64,000 nucleotides of DNA from Alpinimonas psychrophila (GTDB lineage: Bacteria > Actinomycetota > Actinomycetes > Actinomycetales > Microbacteriaceae). Of this stretch, positions 12,140 to 21,325 are shown piece after piece. The stretch is taken from assembly GCF_014137865.1 (NCBI RefSeq), contig NZ_JACGWU010000002.1, positions 1-64,000 on the forward strand, written 5' to 3'. A model generated the notes under the pieces. It was not told the DNA's origin and did no database searches. It saw nothing but the letters and a program-made list of their open reading frames with translations. Made by a program: the position numbers and the translations under genes. Numbering within the stretch: position 1 is the stretch's first letter; every line of letters begins with the position of its first letter.

Positions 12140-13029
12140 TTAAACCCCTGGAGCTTACTCAGGGGACGTCGCCCGGTTACTAGGTCCGAAAAATCTCGTC
12201 CCATGCGATCAGAGTTGGGTTCTAAACCAGTGATCAACTTCAAACTATCCACAGCTTGGCCAATGGCCATCCGTCTTCCATCAAGCACTCTGTGACCGCG
12301 TTCACGAGCCTCACAGAGCAGCTGAGTTTCAAAGGGTCGGTAAATGACGTCTGCGACCCAGGCCGATCCATTTACCAAATCAAGGTCAAAGGGAACTCCA
12401 GGGTGAGTGTTCATTCCAACAGGCGTCGCTTGAACAATTCCATCGGCTTCGTTCATCATCTTGTTTGCTTCAGTAGTCGGAGTAGATATGACATTCTGAC
12501 GTGGGAAAAGAGCACGATAGTGATTAGCTACCGCCGCAGCCTTCTCGATGTTGAGGTCAGCGATGACTAAGTTCTGAACACCGTGCTTCAGAAGGGCATA
12601 TGCCGTGGCCGCTCCTGCACCACCAGCACCAAATTGCACGACATGATCCCATTGAGCATCAATGAGCCCTTCTGACAATGACGAACCGAAACCAGTCCAA
12701 TCTGTGTTTTCGCCCCGCGTCAAACCTTCGTCGAATATTATGAGGTTGACCGCACCAATGCGTTGGGCATCCTCGCTGAGATTGTCCAACAGGGACATAA
12801 CCGACTGTTTGAATGGATGCGTGACGTTCAGTGCTCTGAAGCCCTCGATGCGAGCTTCTTCAAGAACATGCTCGATTGAGAGACCGCGATACTCGTGCGC
12901 GAGTAGATCAATTACTCGGTATTCGTAGTCCAGGCCGAGCTTTACGGCTTCCGCCATGTGCATGTCGGGAGTCAGAGATTCGAGAATCCCCTCCCCCACT
13001 AAACCAACAATGATTCGTTCTGAACTCAA
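12136..13029 (-). CDS. Quinate/shikimate dehydrogenase (AroE/QsuD family)
   Basis: NAD(P)-dependent oxidoreductase expected to oxidise quinate to 3-dehydroquinate and/or shikimate to 3-dehydroshikimate. The 297 residues contain the substrate loop ESLTPDMHMAEA, the catalytic Lys in LNVTHPFKQS and Asp in GENTDWTGF, then a Rossmann segment VVQFGAGGAGAATAYALL. The sequence NIEKAA after the second strand ends ADLN, an acidic residue more typical of NAD-preferring catabolic enzymes than the Arg of biosynthetic AroE. It overlaps both neighbours by four bases, which supports a catabolic rather than biosynthetic role. Confidence 0.91.
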   Translation of the reverse strand: MSSERIIVGLVGEGILESLTPDMHMAEAVKLGLDYEYRVIDLLAHEYRGLSIEHVLEEARIEGFRALNVTHPFKQSVMSLLDNLSEDAQRIGAVNLIIFDEGLTRGENTDWTGFGSSLSEGLIDAQWDHVVQFGAGGAGAATAYALLKHGVQNLVIADLNIEKAAAVANHYRALFPRQNVISTPTTEANKMMNEADGIVQATPVGMNTHPGVPFDLDLVNGSAWVADVIYRPFETQLLCEARERGHRVLDGRRMAIGQAVDSLKLITGLEPNSDRMGRDFSDLVTGRRPLSKLQGFK

Positions 13030-13493
13030 ACCGTCCGCCGATCAAGAGTTTCTAGAACGGCGTGAAGTCCTAGAACATAGCTAAAAAATCCCGCTCCGAT
13101 AATAACGACGTCGGCAACTTCTGAGACATATGAAACGTTTCTAAAAGACTCACGAGCATGAATGTTCGAGATGTGCACCTCTGCAACGGGAACGTCTAGG
13201 GCGAGAACCGCATCTCGAATGCCAATCGAAGTGTGGGTCAACGCTGCGGGGTTAAGGATGACGGCACTCGATGACGTCCTAGCTTCGTGTAACCAGTCGA
13301 TAATCACACCCTCATGGTTGGACTGTCGAAAATCGATCTCAACACCACGCAAATCGGCTGCGTCTCGAACCAAAGTCTCGAGGTCTTTAATACTCCGAGT
13401 TCCGTACGCCGCTGGTTCCCTAAAACCCAAGAGGTTCAAATTGGGACCGTTAACGACCATCACACGTGTCTTCGAAATGGTTCGTGCACTCAC
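13026..13493 (-). CDS. aroQ: 3-dehydroquinate dehydratase, type II
   Basis: Interconverts 3-dehydroquinate and 3-dehydroshikimate. At 155 residues it has the usual type II length and motifs: NGPNLNLLGFREPAAYG with the active-site Tyr, RQSNHEGVIIDWLHEA, NPAALTHTSIGIRDAV and EVHISNIHARESFR with the catalytic His. It is the first gene of the operon; a GTG start (13493) is preceded by a weak GGAAG. In this operon it serves quinate catabolism, and a separate biosynthetic copy would be expected elsewhere. Confidence 0.95.
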   Translation of the reverse strand: MSARTISKTRVMVVNGPNLNLLGFREPAAYGTRSIKDLETLVRDAADLRGVEIDFRQSNHEGVIIDWLHEARTSSSAVILNPAALTHTSIGIRDAVLALDVPVAEVHISNIHARESFRNVSYVSEVADVVIIGAGFFSYVLGLHAVLETLDRRTV

Positions 13494-13520
13494 AATTGGC
13501 TTCCACTCTGATAACCGTAC

Positions 13521-13564
13521 GTACTAGTTAGTACATAATATGAAGCAAGCAAACGAGTTGTCAA
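13521..13564 (-). promoter_or_regulatory. Promoter and operator-like palindrome of the quinate operon
   Basis: Reading the minus strand, TTGACA (13564-13559) and TATTAT (13540-13535) are separated by 18 bases, a near-ideal vegetative promoter. Immediately downstream lies GTACTAACTAGTAC (13534-13521), two six-base arms GTACTA/TAGTAC around two bases, where a repressor would block transcription start. The likely binder is the TetR protein encoded at the far end of the operon (inference). Confidence 0.72.
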
Positions 13565-13623
13565 GTCACCGTCATTTTGACGCAAAGAAGCCGAGCACAC
13601 TCCGGCATGGAAGCGCTAAGGGG

Positions 13624-14877
13624 TTATGTCGTTAGCCCGGCAGCCTGGGCCCGCGCGTGCGCCTGTGGCAAGGCGGTAAGCAGTGCGTCGAGATCATCCT
13701 GCGTTGTCGTGTGACCCAACGTGATGCGCAGGGCGCTGGAGGCGGTAGCCATATCGTTTCCCATTGCCAACAGCACGTGGGATGCCTGGGTGACCCCAGC
13801 CTGGCACGCCGAACCGGTCGAGACTGAGACACCCTTCTCATCCAGCAAATACAAAAGCGAGTCGCTCTGGCAGCCGAGAAACGTGATGTTGATGTTGTTG
13901 TCGAGCCGGTTCACCGGGTCGCCCTGCAGAGATGCGTCAGGAATAACGCTCAGGATGCGCGCAATCGTCGCATCGCGCAAAACCGTGAGGCGAGCAACTT
14001 CACTCTCGCGCTCACGGTCGGATTCTTGGGCGGCAGCAGCAAAAGAAGCGGCGGCGGCGGCATCCTGCGTTCCACTGCGGAGCCCGCGCTGCTGCCCCCC
14101 GCCGTGTATCAGCGGCGCGAGCGAAACCTTGCGGGAGACGACGACGACGCCGACACCCGAGGCGGCACCAATTTTGTGGCCCGACACACTGAGCGCCACA
14201 AGGCCGGAGTTTGCCCGCTCGGCCGCTGCAATGGCATCCGCTTCGTTATCGAACGATTTCTTGACCGCGACCTCAGAGCCTGTCGCCACCCGCAGCCTCT
14301 GAAAGTCAATGACGTCATGGCCATAGGCGGCAATCGCGTCCACGTGCAGGGGAACACCGGCATCTACCGCCAACTGTGCGACTTCGAACACAGGCGCAAT
14401 CGTTCCCACTTCGTTATTGGCCCACATCATGGTCACCAACGCAATGTCCGAAGAGTCGGCGAGCGCTGCCGTCAGCAGATCGAGGCGAACCCGCCCGAGC
14501 GAGTCCAGGGGAATCCAGTCGAGCACAGCTCCCTCGTGTTTCTCCAGCCACAACACGGTGTCGAGGGTGGCGTGGTGCTCCCCCTCGGGCAACACAATAC
14601 GAATTCGAGAAGAATTAGCATCCCGGCGTGACCGAAAAAGCCCCGTAATCGCGAGGTTGACGGACTCGGTACCGCCCGACGTCAGCACAACTTCTATGGG
14701 GTCGCACCCGAGACTGGTGGCGAGCGCCTCCCGCGCATCCTCCACAATCTGGCGAGCGGCCTGACCGTGCCGATGAACGGAAGAGGGATTACCAATGGCA
14801 TCGAGAGCGTCAATCATTGCTGCGCGGGCGCTGGCTCGAAGCGGGGTGGAAGCCGCGTGATCGAGGTACACGGACAC
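13624..14877 (-). CDS. Cysteine desulfurase (IscS/NifS family)
   Basis: PLP enzyme that releases sulfur from cysteine as a persulfide for MnmA and Fe-S assembly. Conserved sequence begins at VYLDHAAST, so the GTG at 14877 (or 14892) is preferred to codons far upstream; this gives about 417 residues. The PLP Lys is in SGHKIG (K235), and the persulfide Cys is in TGSACQAG (C358). Between DFQRL and the Lys there is an extra segment of about 25-30 residues (roughly 199-224, including AVKKSFDNEADA) absent from classical NifS. It stands divergent from glgX with about 55 bases between. Confidence 0.93.
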   Translation of the reverse strand: MSVYLDHAASTPLRASARAAMIDALDAIGNPSSVHRHGQAARQIVEDAREALATSLGCDPIEVVLTSGGTESVNLAITGLFRSRRDANSSRIRIVLPEGEHHATLDTVLWLEKHEGAVLDWIPLDSLGRVRLDLLTAALADSSDIALVTMMWANNEVGTIAPVFEVAQLAVDAGVPLHVDAIAAYGHDVIDFQRLRVATGSEVAVKKSFDNEADAIAAAERANSGLVALSVSGHKIGAASGVGVVVVSRKVSLAPLIHGGGQQRGLRSGTQDAAAAASFAAAAQESDRERESEVARLTVLRDATIARILSVIPDASLQGDPVNRLDNNINITFLGCQSDSLLYLLDEKGVSVSTGSACQAGVTQASHVLLAMGNDMATASSALRITLGHTTTQDDLDALLTALPQAHARAQAAGLTT

Positions 14878-14931
14878 GGAAACTCTTTTCACGACACACG
14901 GCGGATTACGCCGAATTTCGGCAATGGAAAT

Positions 14932-17010
14932 ATGGCTGTAACGGACATGACTAGTGTAATTCGAGTGAGTGTGTCTTCTACTTTTCGTGATCTCGGCGTC
15001 CGGCAAACAAAAACCGGTGGCGAGATTCGCGTTTTCTCCGCGCATGCCGAGGGAATCGACATGCTGCTCTATGACAGCGTCGATCCCAATCATGTTGCCC
15101 ACCGGGTGCCGCTCCAGAAATCTCGAAAAAACATCTGGTCGGCTCGCTCGGAACACCTGCGCGTGGGAGCCGAGTATGCCCTGCAGGCCTGGGGGCCCTC
15201 GGGCGTCGCCGACTCGTTCAGCCCGGAAGCCTTACTCATTGATCCTTATGCCAGGGGACTCACCCGATTTGCCGGCACTCAGTGGCGCAATGTTGTGATC
15301 GACACCGCATTCGACTGGGGCACCACCGAGAAACCTCAGATCGATCTCGATAAAAGCGTTATCTACGAAGCGCACGTTCGCGGCCTCACCAAGCAAAACC
15401 CCAACATTCCCCTCGAGCTACGAGGAACCTACGCTGGCCTCGCCCACCCGGCCATGACCAGCTACTTGAAAGACCTCGGCATCACCGCCGTCGAACTTCT
15501 CCCTATTCACGCGTTCATCTCCGAACAGCACCTGCTGAATAACGGCACGGTCAACTATTGGGGTTACAACACCCTCAACTTCTTCACCCCGCACGCCGAA
15601 TACGCCACTCATGCAGCACGCGTTGACGGCCCCGGTGCCGTGTTGCGCGAGGTTAAACAAATGGTCAGGGACCTGCATGAAGCCGGCCTCGAAGTCATTC
15701 TGGATGTCGTCTTCAACCACACCGCCGAAGAAGGCCAAATGGGGCCAAAATTGAGTTTTAGGGGCCTCGATAACGCCACGTACTACCGGCACGACGCCGA
15801 CGGAAATTACATTGATACCACCGGATGCGGCAACACCCTCAACGCGGCGGAACCGGTCGTTCAACAACTCATCATAGATTCACTGCACTATTGGGCCGAT
15901 GAGGTGCGCGTAGACGGTTTTCGCTTTGACCTGGCGGTGACCCTCGGTCGCGACGCCGACGGGGTCTACCGCAAGGATCATCCGTTATTGGAAGCCATTC
16001 GTTCGGATCCCGCACTAGCCGGCGTCAAGATGATCGCGGAGCCGTGGGACCTCGGTCATGACGGTTGGCAGACCGGAAACTTCGAATCCGGTTGGGCCGA
16101 ATGGAATGACCGGTACCGTGACCGGGTGCGCAACTTCTGGTTACCCGACATTGCGCAGGCACGGGAAAAGGGTGTTGCTCCGACCGGCGTCGGCGGTTTC
16201 GCCACGCGCCTAGCTGGTTCGAGCAATACCTTCAGCGGCGAGCGCGGGCCGATCGCCTCCGTTAATTTCATCACGGCGCACGACGGATTCACGCTGGCCG
16301 ATCTCACCACTTATAACACCAAGCACAACATTGGTAACGGCGAAGATAACCGGGATGGCGCGAACGACAATCGCTCCTTTAACCATGGCGCCGAAGGTCC
16401 CACCGACGACGTGAGCATCGCCACTGCCCGAAGGCGCACCATGCGAAATCTCATGGGAACACTCTTGCTGTCGGGCGGTATTCCCATGATGACGGCCGGC
16501 GATGAGTTCGGGCGCACCCAACACGGCAACAACAACGCTTACTGTCACGATTCTCCATTGACCTGGGTCAACTGGGAACTGCAACCCTGGCAGGAAGATC
16601 TGCTCGCCACGACCAAACATTTGACCAGGATGCGGCGGGAAAACCCCGCGCTTCGACCGATACGATTCGGCATTTTCGGCGAGCGCGTCCCCAGTGCCAG
16701 CCAAGTGGACTGGTACAACGCCCATGGCCGCACGATGACCTCCGAGGAATGGGATGACCCCCACAATCGCACACTGCAATACGTGGTGGCCAGCACACCC
16801 CAAAGCGAAGCATTCGACCGCATTCTCATGGTCGTGCATGGCACCGAGCAGGCGACCGACATCATCTTGCCCGAGCATCCCGAGGTGAAATTCTACGAAC
16901 CCCTCTGGCTGTCATCGCACGCCGCCCCACGGGACATCCCCGGTGTTTTGCGTCCGGGTGAGAAGTTCACGGTTCCCGGAATGACCATCATGCTTTTTAA
17001 CGCCGAGTAA
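14932..17010 (+). CDS. glgX: Glycogen debranching enzyme GlgX
   Basis: Isoamylase-type enzyme hydrolysing alpha-1,6 branches of partly trimmed glycogen. The 692 residues carry an N-terminal CBM48-like domain and a GH13 barrel with nucleophile Asp333 (DGFRFDLA), acid Glu370 (IAEPWD) and Asp451 (AHDGFT). The frame is open upstream, but family similarity starts near SVIRVSVSSTF; ATG at 14932 has GGAAA close by, and ATG at 14947 is an alternative. It is the first of three alpha-glucan genes, 68 bases before glgE. Confidence 0.94.
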   Translation: MAVTDMTSVIRVSVSSTFRDLGVRQTKTGGEIRVFSAHAEGIDMLLYDSVDPNHVAHRVPLQKSRKNIWSARSEHLRVGAEYALQAWGPSGVADSFSPEALLIDPYARGLTRFAGTQWRNVVIDTAFDWGTTEKPQIDLDKSVIYEAHVRGLTKQNPNIPLELRGTYAGLAHPAMTSYLKDLGITAVELLPIHAFISEQHLLNNGTVNYWGYNTLNFFTPHAEYATHAARVDGPGAVLREVKQMVRDLHEAGLEVILDVVFNHTAEEGQMGPKLSFRGLDNATYYRHDADGNYIDTTGCGNTLNAAEPVVQQLIIDSLHYWADEVRVDGFRFDLAVTLGRDADGVYRKDHPLLEAIRSDPALAGVKMIAEPWDLGHDGWQTGNFESGWAEWNDRYRDRVRNFWLPDIAQAREKGVAPTGVGGFATRLAGSSNTFSGERGPIASVNFITAHDGFTLADLTTYNTKHNIGNGEDNRDGANDNRSFNHGAEGPTDDVSIATARRRTMRNLMGTLLLSGGIPMMTAGDEFGRTQHGNNNAYCHDSPLTWVNWELQPWQEDLLATTKHLTRMRRENPALRPIRFGIFGERVPSASQVDWYNAHGRTMTSEEWDDPHNRTLQYVVASTPQSEAFDRILMVVHGTEQATDIILPEHPEVKFYEPLWLSSHAAPRDIPGVLRPGEKFTVPGMTIMLFNAE

Positions 17011-17063
17011 GGATCACTCACAAGGCTCGGTAACACGCGTCACGGAATCGCCACACCCACGTT

Positions 17064-17070
17064 CGAGGAG
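17064..17070 (+). promoter_or_regulatory. glgE: Strong ribosome binding site deciding the glgE start
   Basis: GAGGAGG lies eight bases before TTG at 17079 and 14 bases before the in-frame ATG at 17085, so the TTG is the better start on spacing. Confidence 0.6.
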
Positions 17071-17078
17071 GTAGTTTT

Positions 17079-19088
17079 TTGGTTATGGAAGTATCGCGCC
17101 TGGGGCGCATCCCGATTCTTGATGTTTCGCCTCACCTCAGCGAGGCCGGCTGGGACGCCAAAGCATTCGTGGGGGAAGTTGTGCCCTTCGAGGCCACAAG
17201 TTTTCTGGAAGGCCACAATGCCCTCGGGGTTGCCCTGCACCTCAAAGCTCCGGACGGGAGCTCGACACGTTACCCCATGGCCGAAATTGCCCCCGGAACC
17301 GACCGATGGGGGTGCCAGTCGCAGCTCAGCGTCACGGGCCTGCATACGTTCACCATCGAGGCCTACTCGGACGATTACGCCACGTGGCTTCACGACGCTG
17401 AGGTGAAGATTCCCCTAGGGCTCGACGTCGAATTGATGTTTTTGATCGGATCCGAGCTTTTTGTGCGTGCTTCCAAAGAAGCCTCGCGCACAGCCGTCTC
17501 CCGCAAGAAACTAGCCACGGTGGCAAAGAAACTGGCAGACGCGACGCTGGCGACACCGGTCAGACTGGCCCACGCGAGTTCCCCCGAGCTTGAGCGCGAG
17601 TTCGTCATTGCTCCCATTTCCAGCGCCGAAACTTTCACCCCGAAATTCGCCCTGCGCGTTGAACGTCGTCTCGCAGCCGTCGGGAACTGGTACGAGTTCT
17701 TCCCCCGCTCCGAGGGTGCCGTCCAGGCTGCCGATGGATCGTGGACCTCGGGCACCTTCCGCACCTCCGCCAAACGGCTTCCCGCCGTGGCCAAAATGGG
17801 TTTCACCGTGTTGTATGTGCCCCCGATTCACCCCATCGGCGTTACCGGACGCAAGGGCCCCAATAACACCCTCACCCCCGGGCCTCATGATCCTGGTTCT
17901 CCTTGGGCGATTGGCTCTGCTGCTGGCGGTCACGACGCCATCCACCCTGAGCTGGGAACCCTTGCCGATTTCGCCTATTTTGTGAAGAAAGCGCGCGCGC
18001 TGGGAATCGAGTTGGCGCTCGATCTCGCGTTGCAGGCCTCCCCCGATCACCCGTGGGTGACCGAGCATCCTGAATTTTTTACGACCCTTCCGGACGGCAC
18101 GATTGCCTTTGCCGAGAACCCCCCCAAGAAGTATCAAGATATTTATCCCGTCAACTTTGACAATGACCCGGAGGCCGTCCAGGCCGAGGTTTTGCGCATT
18201 GTTCGACACTGGATCGCCGCGGGTGTCAACATTTTCCGCGTGGATAACCCCCACACCAAGCCCGTCAATTTTTGGGAATGGCTGATCGCAACGGTTAACA
18301 AGGAATTCCCGGATGTCATTTTTCTCGCCGAGGCTTTCACCCGGCCCGCGATGATGCAGACCCTCGCCAAAGCCGGTTTTCAGCAGTCCTACACGTACTT
18401 CACGTGGCGCAACACGGCGGGAGAACTCGCGGAGTTCTTGACGTCGCTAGCGACCGAGACTGCCGACTTCCTGCGTCCAAATTTATTCGTCACGACCCCC
18501 GATATTTTGCCCACCTACCTGCAATTTGGGGGGCGTCCGGCCGCCAAGGTTCGTGCCGCCCTCGCCGCCACGGTAAGCCCTACGTGGGGAATCTACTCCG
18601 GGTTTGAGCTCGGGGAATGCGTAGCACGCGCCGGTGCCGAAGAACACATCGACAGCGAAAAGTTTGAATTCCGCCCCCGCGACTGGGCGGCAGCAGAGAA
18701 ATCCGGCACCTCACTCTCGGGTTATCTGCAGATGCTCAACGAAATTCGGGCTGCACACCCGGCCTTGGGGCAACTCCGTAATCTGTGCCTGCACCGCAGC
18801 GAAAACGACGCGATTTTGGTGTACAGCAAGCACCTAGCGGCCGAGTTCACCCCCACGGGTGAAAGCGATACCCTCATCGTGGTTGTCAATACCGACCCCC
18901 ACGCGGCACACGAGACGAGAATCCATCTGGATCTGAGCAAGCTCGGGCTGGCGCACGGTGATGACTTTGAGGTCACCGATCTCATCACAGGTGCTACCTG
19001 GCAGTGGGGCGCGCAAAATTATGTGCGCCTCGACCCGTTCATCGAACCCGTGCACATTCTGCACGTCACAGGAGTGACCCGTGGTTAA
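17079..19088 (+). CDS. glgE: Alpha-1,4-glucan:maltose-1-phosphate maltosyltransferase GlgE
   Basis: Extends linear alpha-1,4-glucan using maltose-1-phosphate as donor; a GH13_3 enzyme acting in the cytoplasm. The 669 residues include the N and S domains and the segment GNWYEFFPRSEGA, the loop IGSAAGGHDAIHPELGT, nucleophile Asp389 in FRVDNPHTKP and acid Glu418 in FLAEAF. The spacing of 29 residues between the two matches the Streptomyces enzyme. The start is TTG at 17079. The stop overlaps the glgB start. The donor-making enzymes (TreS with maltokinase, or GlgM) are not in this window. Confidence 0.96.
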   Translation: MVMEVSRLGRIPILDVSPHLSEAGWDAKAFVGEVVPFEATSFLEGHNALGVALHLKAPDGSSTRYPMAEIAPGTDRWGCQSQLSVTGLHTFTIEAYSDDYATWLHDAEVKIPLGLDVELMFLIGSELFVRASKEASRTAVSRKKLATVAKKLADATLATPVRLAHASSPELEREFVIAPISSAETFTPKFALRVERRLAAVGNWYEFFPRSEGAVQAADGSWTSGTFRTSAKRLPAVAKMGFTVLYVPPIHPIGVTGRKGPNNTLTPGPHDPGSPWAIGSAAGGHDAIHPELGTLADFAYFVKKARALGIELALDLALQASPDHPWVTEHPEFFTTLPDGTIAFAENPPKKYQDIYPVNFDNDPEAVQAEVLRIVRHWIAAGVNIFRVDNPHTKPVNFWEWLIATVNKEFPDVIFLAEAFTRPAMMQTLAKAGFQQSYTYFTWRNTAGELAEFLTSLATETADFLRPNLFVTTPDILPTYLQFGGRPAAKVRAALAATVSPTWGIYSGFELGECVARAGAEEHIDSEKFEFRPRDWAAAEKSGTSLSGYLQMLNEIRAAHPALGQLRNLCLHRSENDAILVYSKHLAAEFTPTGESDTLIVVVNTDPHAAHETRIHLDLSKLGLAHGDDFEVTDLITGATWQWGAQNYVRLDPFIEPVHILHVTGVTRG

Positions 19089-21318
19089 GAAGAAAGTTCC
19101 CGCCACCCCAGAAACCTCGACCGCACAGGTTCCCACCCCGGATGACGGTCTTCTTGGCTGGATCGCGCAGGGATCGCATTACAACCCGCACACTGTTCTG
19201 GGGCAACACCTGCTGCCCGGGCACCCAAGCGATGAGACGCGCATCACCGTGATTCGGGCGCGTCGCCCCCTGGCCCTTGCTGTCACGGCTGTTCTCCCCG
19301 GCGGGCAACGAATCGAGCTCGCCCACATCGGGCACGGCATCTGGCAGGGCTCTCATAGCTTGGGCCTCAGCGACTACGTGCTGGATACAACCTATCCGGA
19401 TGGCCAAAAATGGGTGGCCGATGACCCCTACCGCTTTGCCCCCACCGTGGGAGAGCTTGATTTGCACCTCATTCGAGAGGGCCGCCATGAACGCCTCTGG
19501 GACGTTCTCGGAGCGCGCTTCCTCGCTCATGCAGGGGTCTCGGGCTCTGTTGATGGCACCGCGTTCGCGGTGTGGGCGCCAAATGCCTCAGCGGTCCGCG
19601 TTGTGGGCGACTTCAACGGCTGGAACGGTGACTCTCATGCCCTCCGCAGTCTCGGCGCGAGTGGAGTCTGGGAGATTTTTGTACCGGATGTTCACCCCGG
19701 CATGATCTACAAGTTTGAAATCCTGACCCACGCCGGCGCCTGGGTAACACGTGCCGACCCCATGGCACGTCAGACGCAGTGTCCCCCCGAAACGGGGTCC
19801 ATCGTGGGGCATTCGACCTACGCGTGGACAGATCAGAACTGGCTGACGGCTCGCGCGCTAAACCAAGCACACACCGCGCCCATGAGCATTTACGAGCTTC
19901 ACGTCGGCTCCTGGCGCCCAGGGCTTTCCTACCGCGATCACGCCGACCAGCTGATCGGACACGTGAACGAGCTGGGGTTTACTCACGTCGAATTCATGCC
20001 GTTGGCAGAGCATCCCTACGGACCATCCTGGGGCTATCAAGTCACCGGTTATTACGCACCAACCGCACGATTTGGCAACCCCGACGACCTCAAGTATCTG
20101 ATCGACCGCCTGCATAACGCAGGAATCGGCGTCATTCTCGATTGGGTTCCCGGCCACTTCCCCAAGGATGAATGGGCCTTGGCCCGCTTCGATGGCCAAC
20201 CCCTCTACGAGCACGCGGACCCTCGCCGCGGCGAGCACCCCGACTGGGGAACCTACATCTTCGACTTCGGTCGCAACGAGGTGCGCAACTTTTTGGTCGC
20301 TAACGCGCTGTACTGGATCGAAGAGTTCCATATCGATGGTTTGCGCGTAGACGCCGTGGCCAGCATGCTGTACCTGGACTACAGTCGCGAAGTCGGCGAG
20401 TGGATCCCGAACCAATATGGCGGGCGCGAAAATCTCGAGGCCATCAGCTTCTTGCAAGAAGTGAACGCCACGGTCTACAAAACGCACCCTGGCGTCATCA
20501 TGGCGGCCGAAGAATCCACAAGCTGGGGTGGCGTAACGGCCTCCACCGAGAGCGGGGGCTTGGGATTTGGCTTCAAGTGGAACATGGGCTGGATGCACGA
20601 CAGCCTCGAGTACATCCACGTCGATCCAATGTATCGATCCTGGCATCACCACGACATTACCTTCTCGCTGCAGTATGCCTTCAGCGAGAACTTCATCCTG
20701 CCCATCAGTCACGACGAGGTCGTGCACGGAAAAGGATCACTCTTAGCCAAAATGCCCGGCGACCACTGGCAACAACTCGCTAACGTGCGCGCGTATCTCG
20801 CGTACATGTGGGGTCACCCCGGCAAGAAGCTCTTGTTCATGGGCCAGGAGTTCGGCCAGCCCTCCGAATGGAGCCAAGAACGCGGGCTCGACTGGTGGAT
20901 TCTCGATCAGCCGGCTCACCAGGGGTTGCAGCGCATGGTCTCGCACCTGAACCGCCTCTACCGCGCCAACCCAACACTGTGGGAACGCGACAGTGACGCC
21001 GGTGGTTTTCAATGGATCGATGGGGCCGACAACGGTCGCAACGTCGTCTCGTTTGTGCGGTACGACGACGATGGAAACGCGCTAGCAGTGGTCGCAAACT
21101 TCGCTGGCCAGCCCCACAATGACTTTGTGTTGGGCCTGCCCCACGCCGGCGAATGGGTCGAGGCGTTCAACTCCGACGCGGCCGAATTCGGCGGCTCCGG
21201 AGTGGGAAACTTTGGCAGCGTTCAGGCGTACGACGAGTCCTGGAACGACCTGCCCGCCTCTGCGCGAGTGACTCTCCCACCGCTCGGGGTCCTGTTCCTC
21301 ACCCGTGCAACTCGCTAG
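19081..21318 (+). CDS. glgB: 1,4-alpha-glucan branching enzyme GlgB
   Basis: Introduces alpha-1,6 branches into the glucan made by GlgE. At 745 residues it has the long actinobacterial form: N1 domain, CBM48 (SVDGTAFAVWAPNASAV), GH13_9 barrel with nucleophile Asp424 (DGLRVDAVASMLYLD), acid Glu477 (AAEEST) and the ISHDE motif, then an all-beta C-terminal domain. The Asp-Glu spacing of 53 equals that of E. coli GlgB. GTG at 19081 overlaps the end of glgE and has AGGAG at proper distance. Confidence 0.97.
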   Translation: MVKKKVPATPETSTAQVPTPDDGLLGWIAQGSHYNPHTVLGQHLLPGHPSDETRITVIRARRPLALAVTAVLPGGQRIELAHIGHGIWQGSHSLGLSDYVLDTTYPDGQKWVADDPYRFAPTVGELDLHLIREGRHERLWDVLGARFLAHAGVSGSVDGTAFAVWAPNASAVRVVGDFNGWNGDSHALRSLGASGVWEIFVPDVHPGMIYKFEILTHAGAWVTRADPMARQTQCPPETGSIVGHSTYAWTDQNWLTARALNQAHTAPMSIYELHVGSWRPGLSYRDHADQLIGHVNELGFTHVEFMPLAEHPYGPSWGYQVTGYYAPTARFGNPDDLKYLIDRLHNAGIGVILDWVPGHFPKDEWALARFDGQPLYEHADPRRGEHPDWGTYIFDFGRNEVRNFLVANALYWIEEFHIDGLRVDAVASMLYLDYSREVGEWIPNQYGGRENLEAISFLQEVNATVYKTHPGVIMAAEESTSWGGVTASTESGGLGFGFKWNMGWMHDSLEYIHVDPMYRSWHHHDITFSLQYAFSENFILPISHDEVVHGKGSLLAKMPGDHWQQLANVRAYLAYMWGHPGKKLLFMGQEFGQPSEWSQERGLDWWILDQPAHQGLQRMVSHLNRLYRANPTLWERDSDAGGFQWIDGADNGRNVVSFVRYDDDGNALAVVANFAGQPHNDFVLGLPHAGEWVEAFNSDAAEFGGSGVGNFGSVQAYDESWNDLPASARVTLPPLGVLFLTRATR

Positions 21319-21325
21319 GGGTGAG

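Noticed and set aside
14878-15156. N-terminal extension of the cysteine desulfurase (about 93 residues)
   Set aside because: It would overlap the glgX start and its promoter region and resembles no desulfurase; the family starts at VYLDHAAST.
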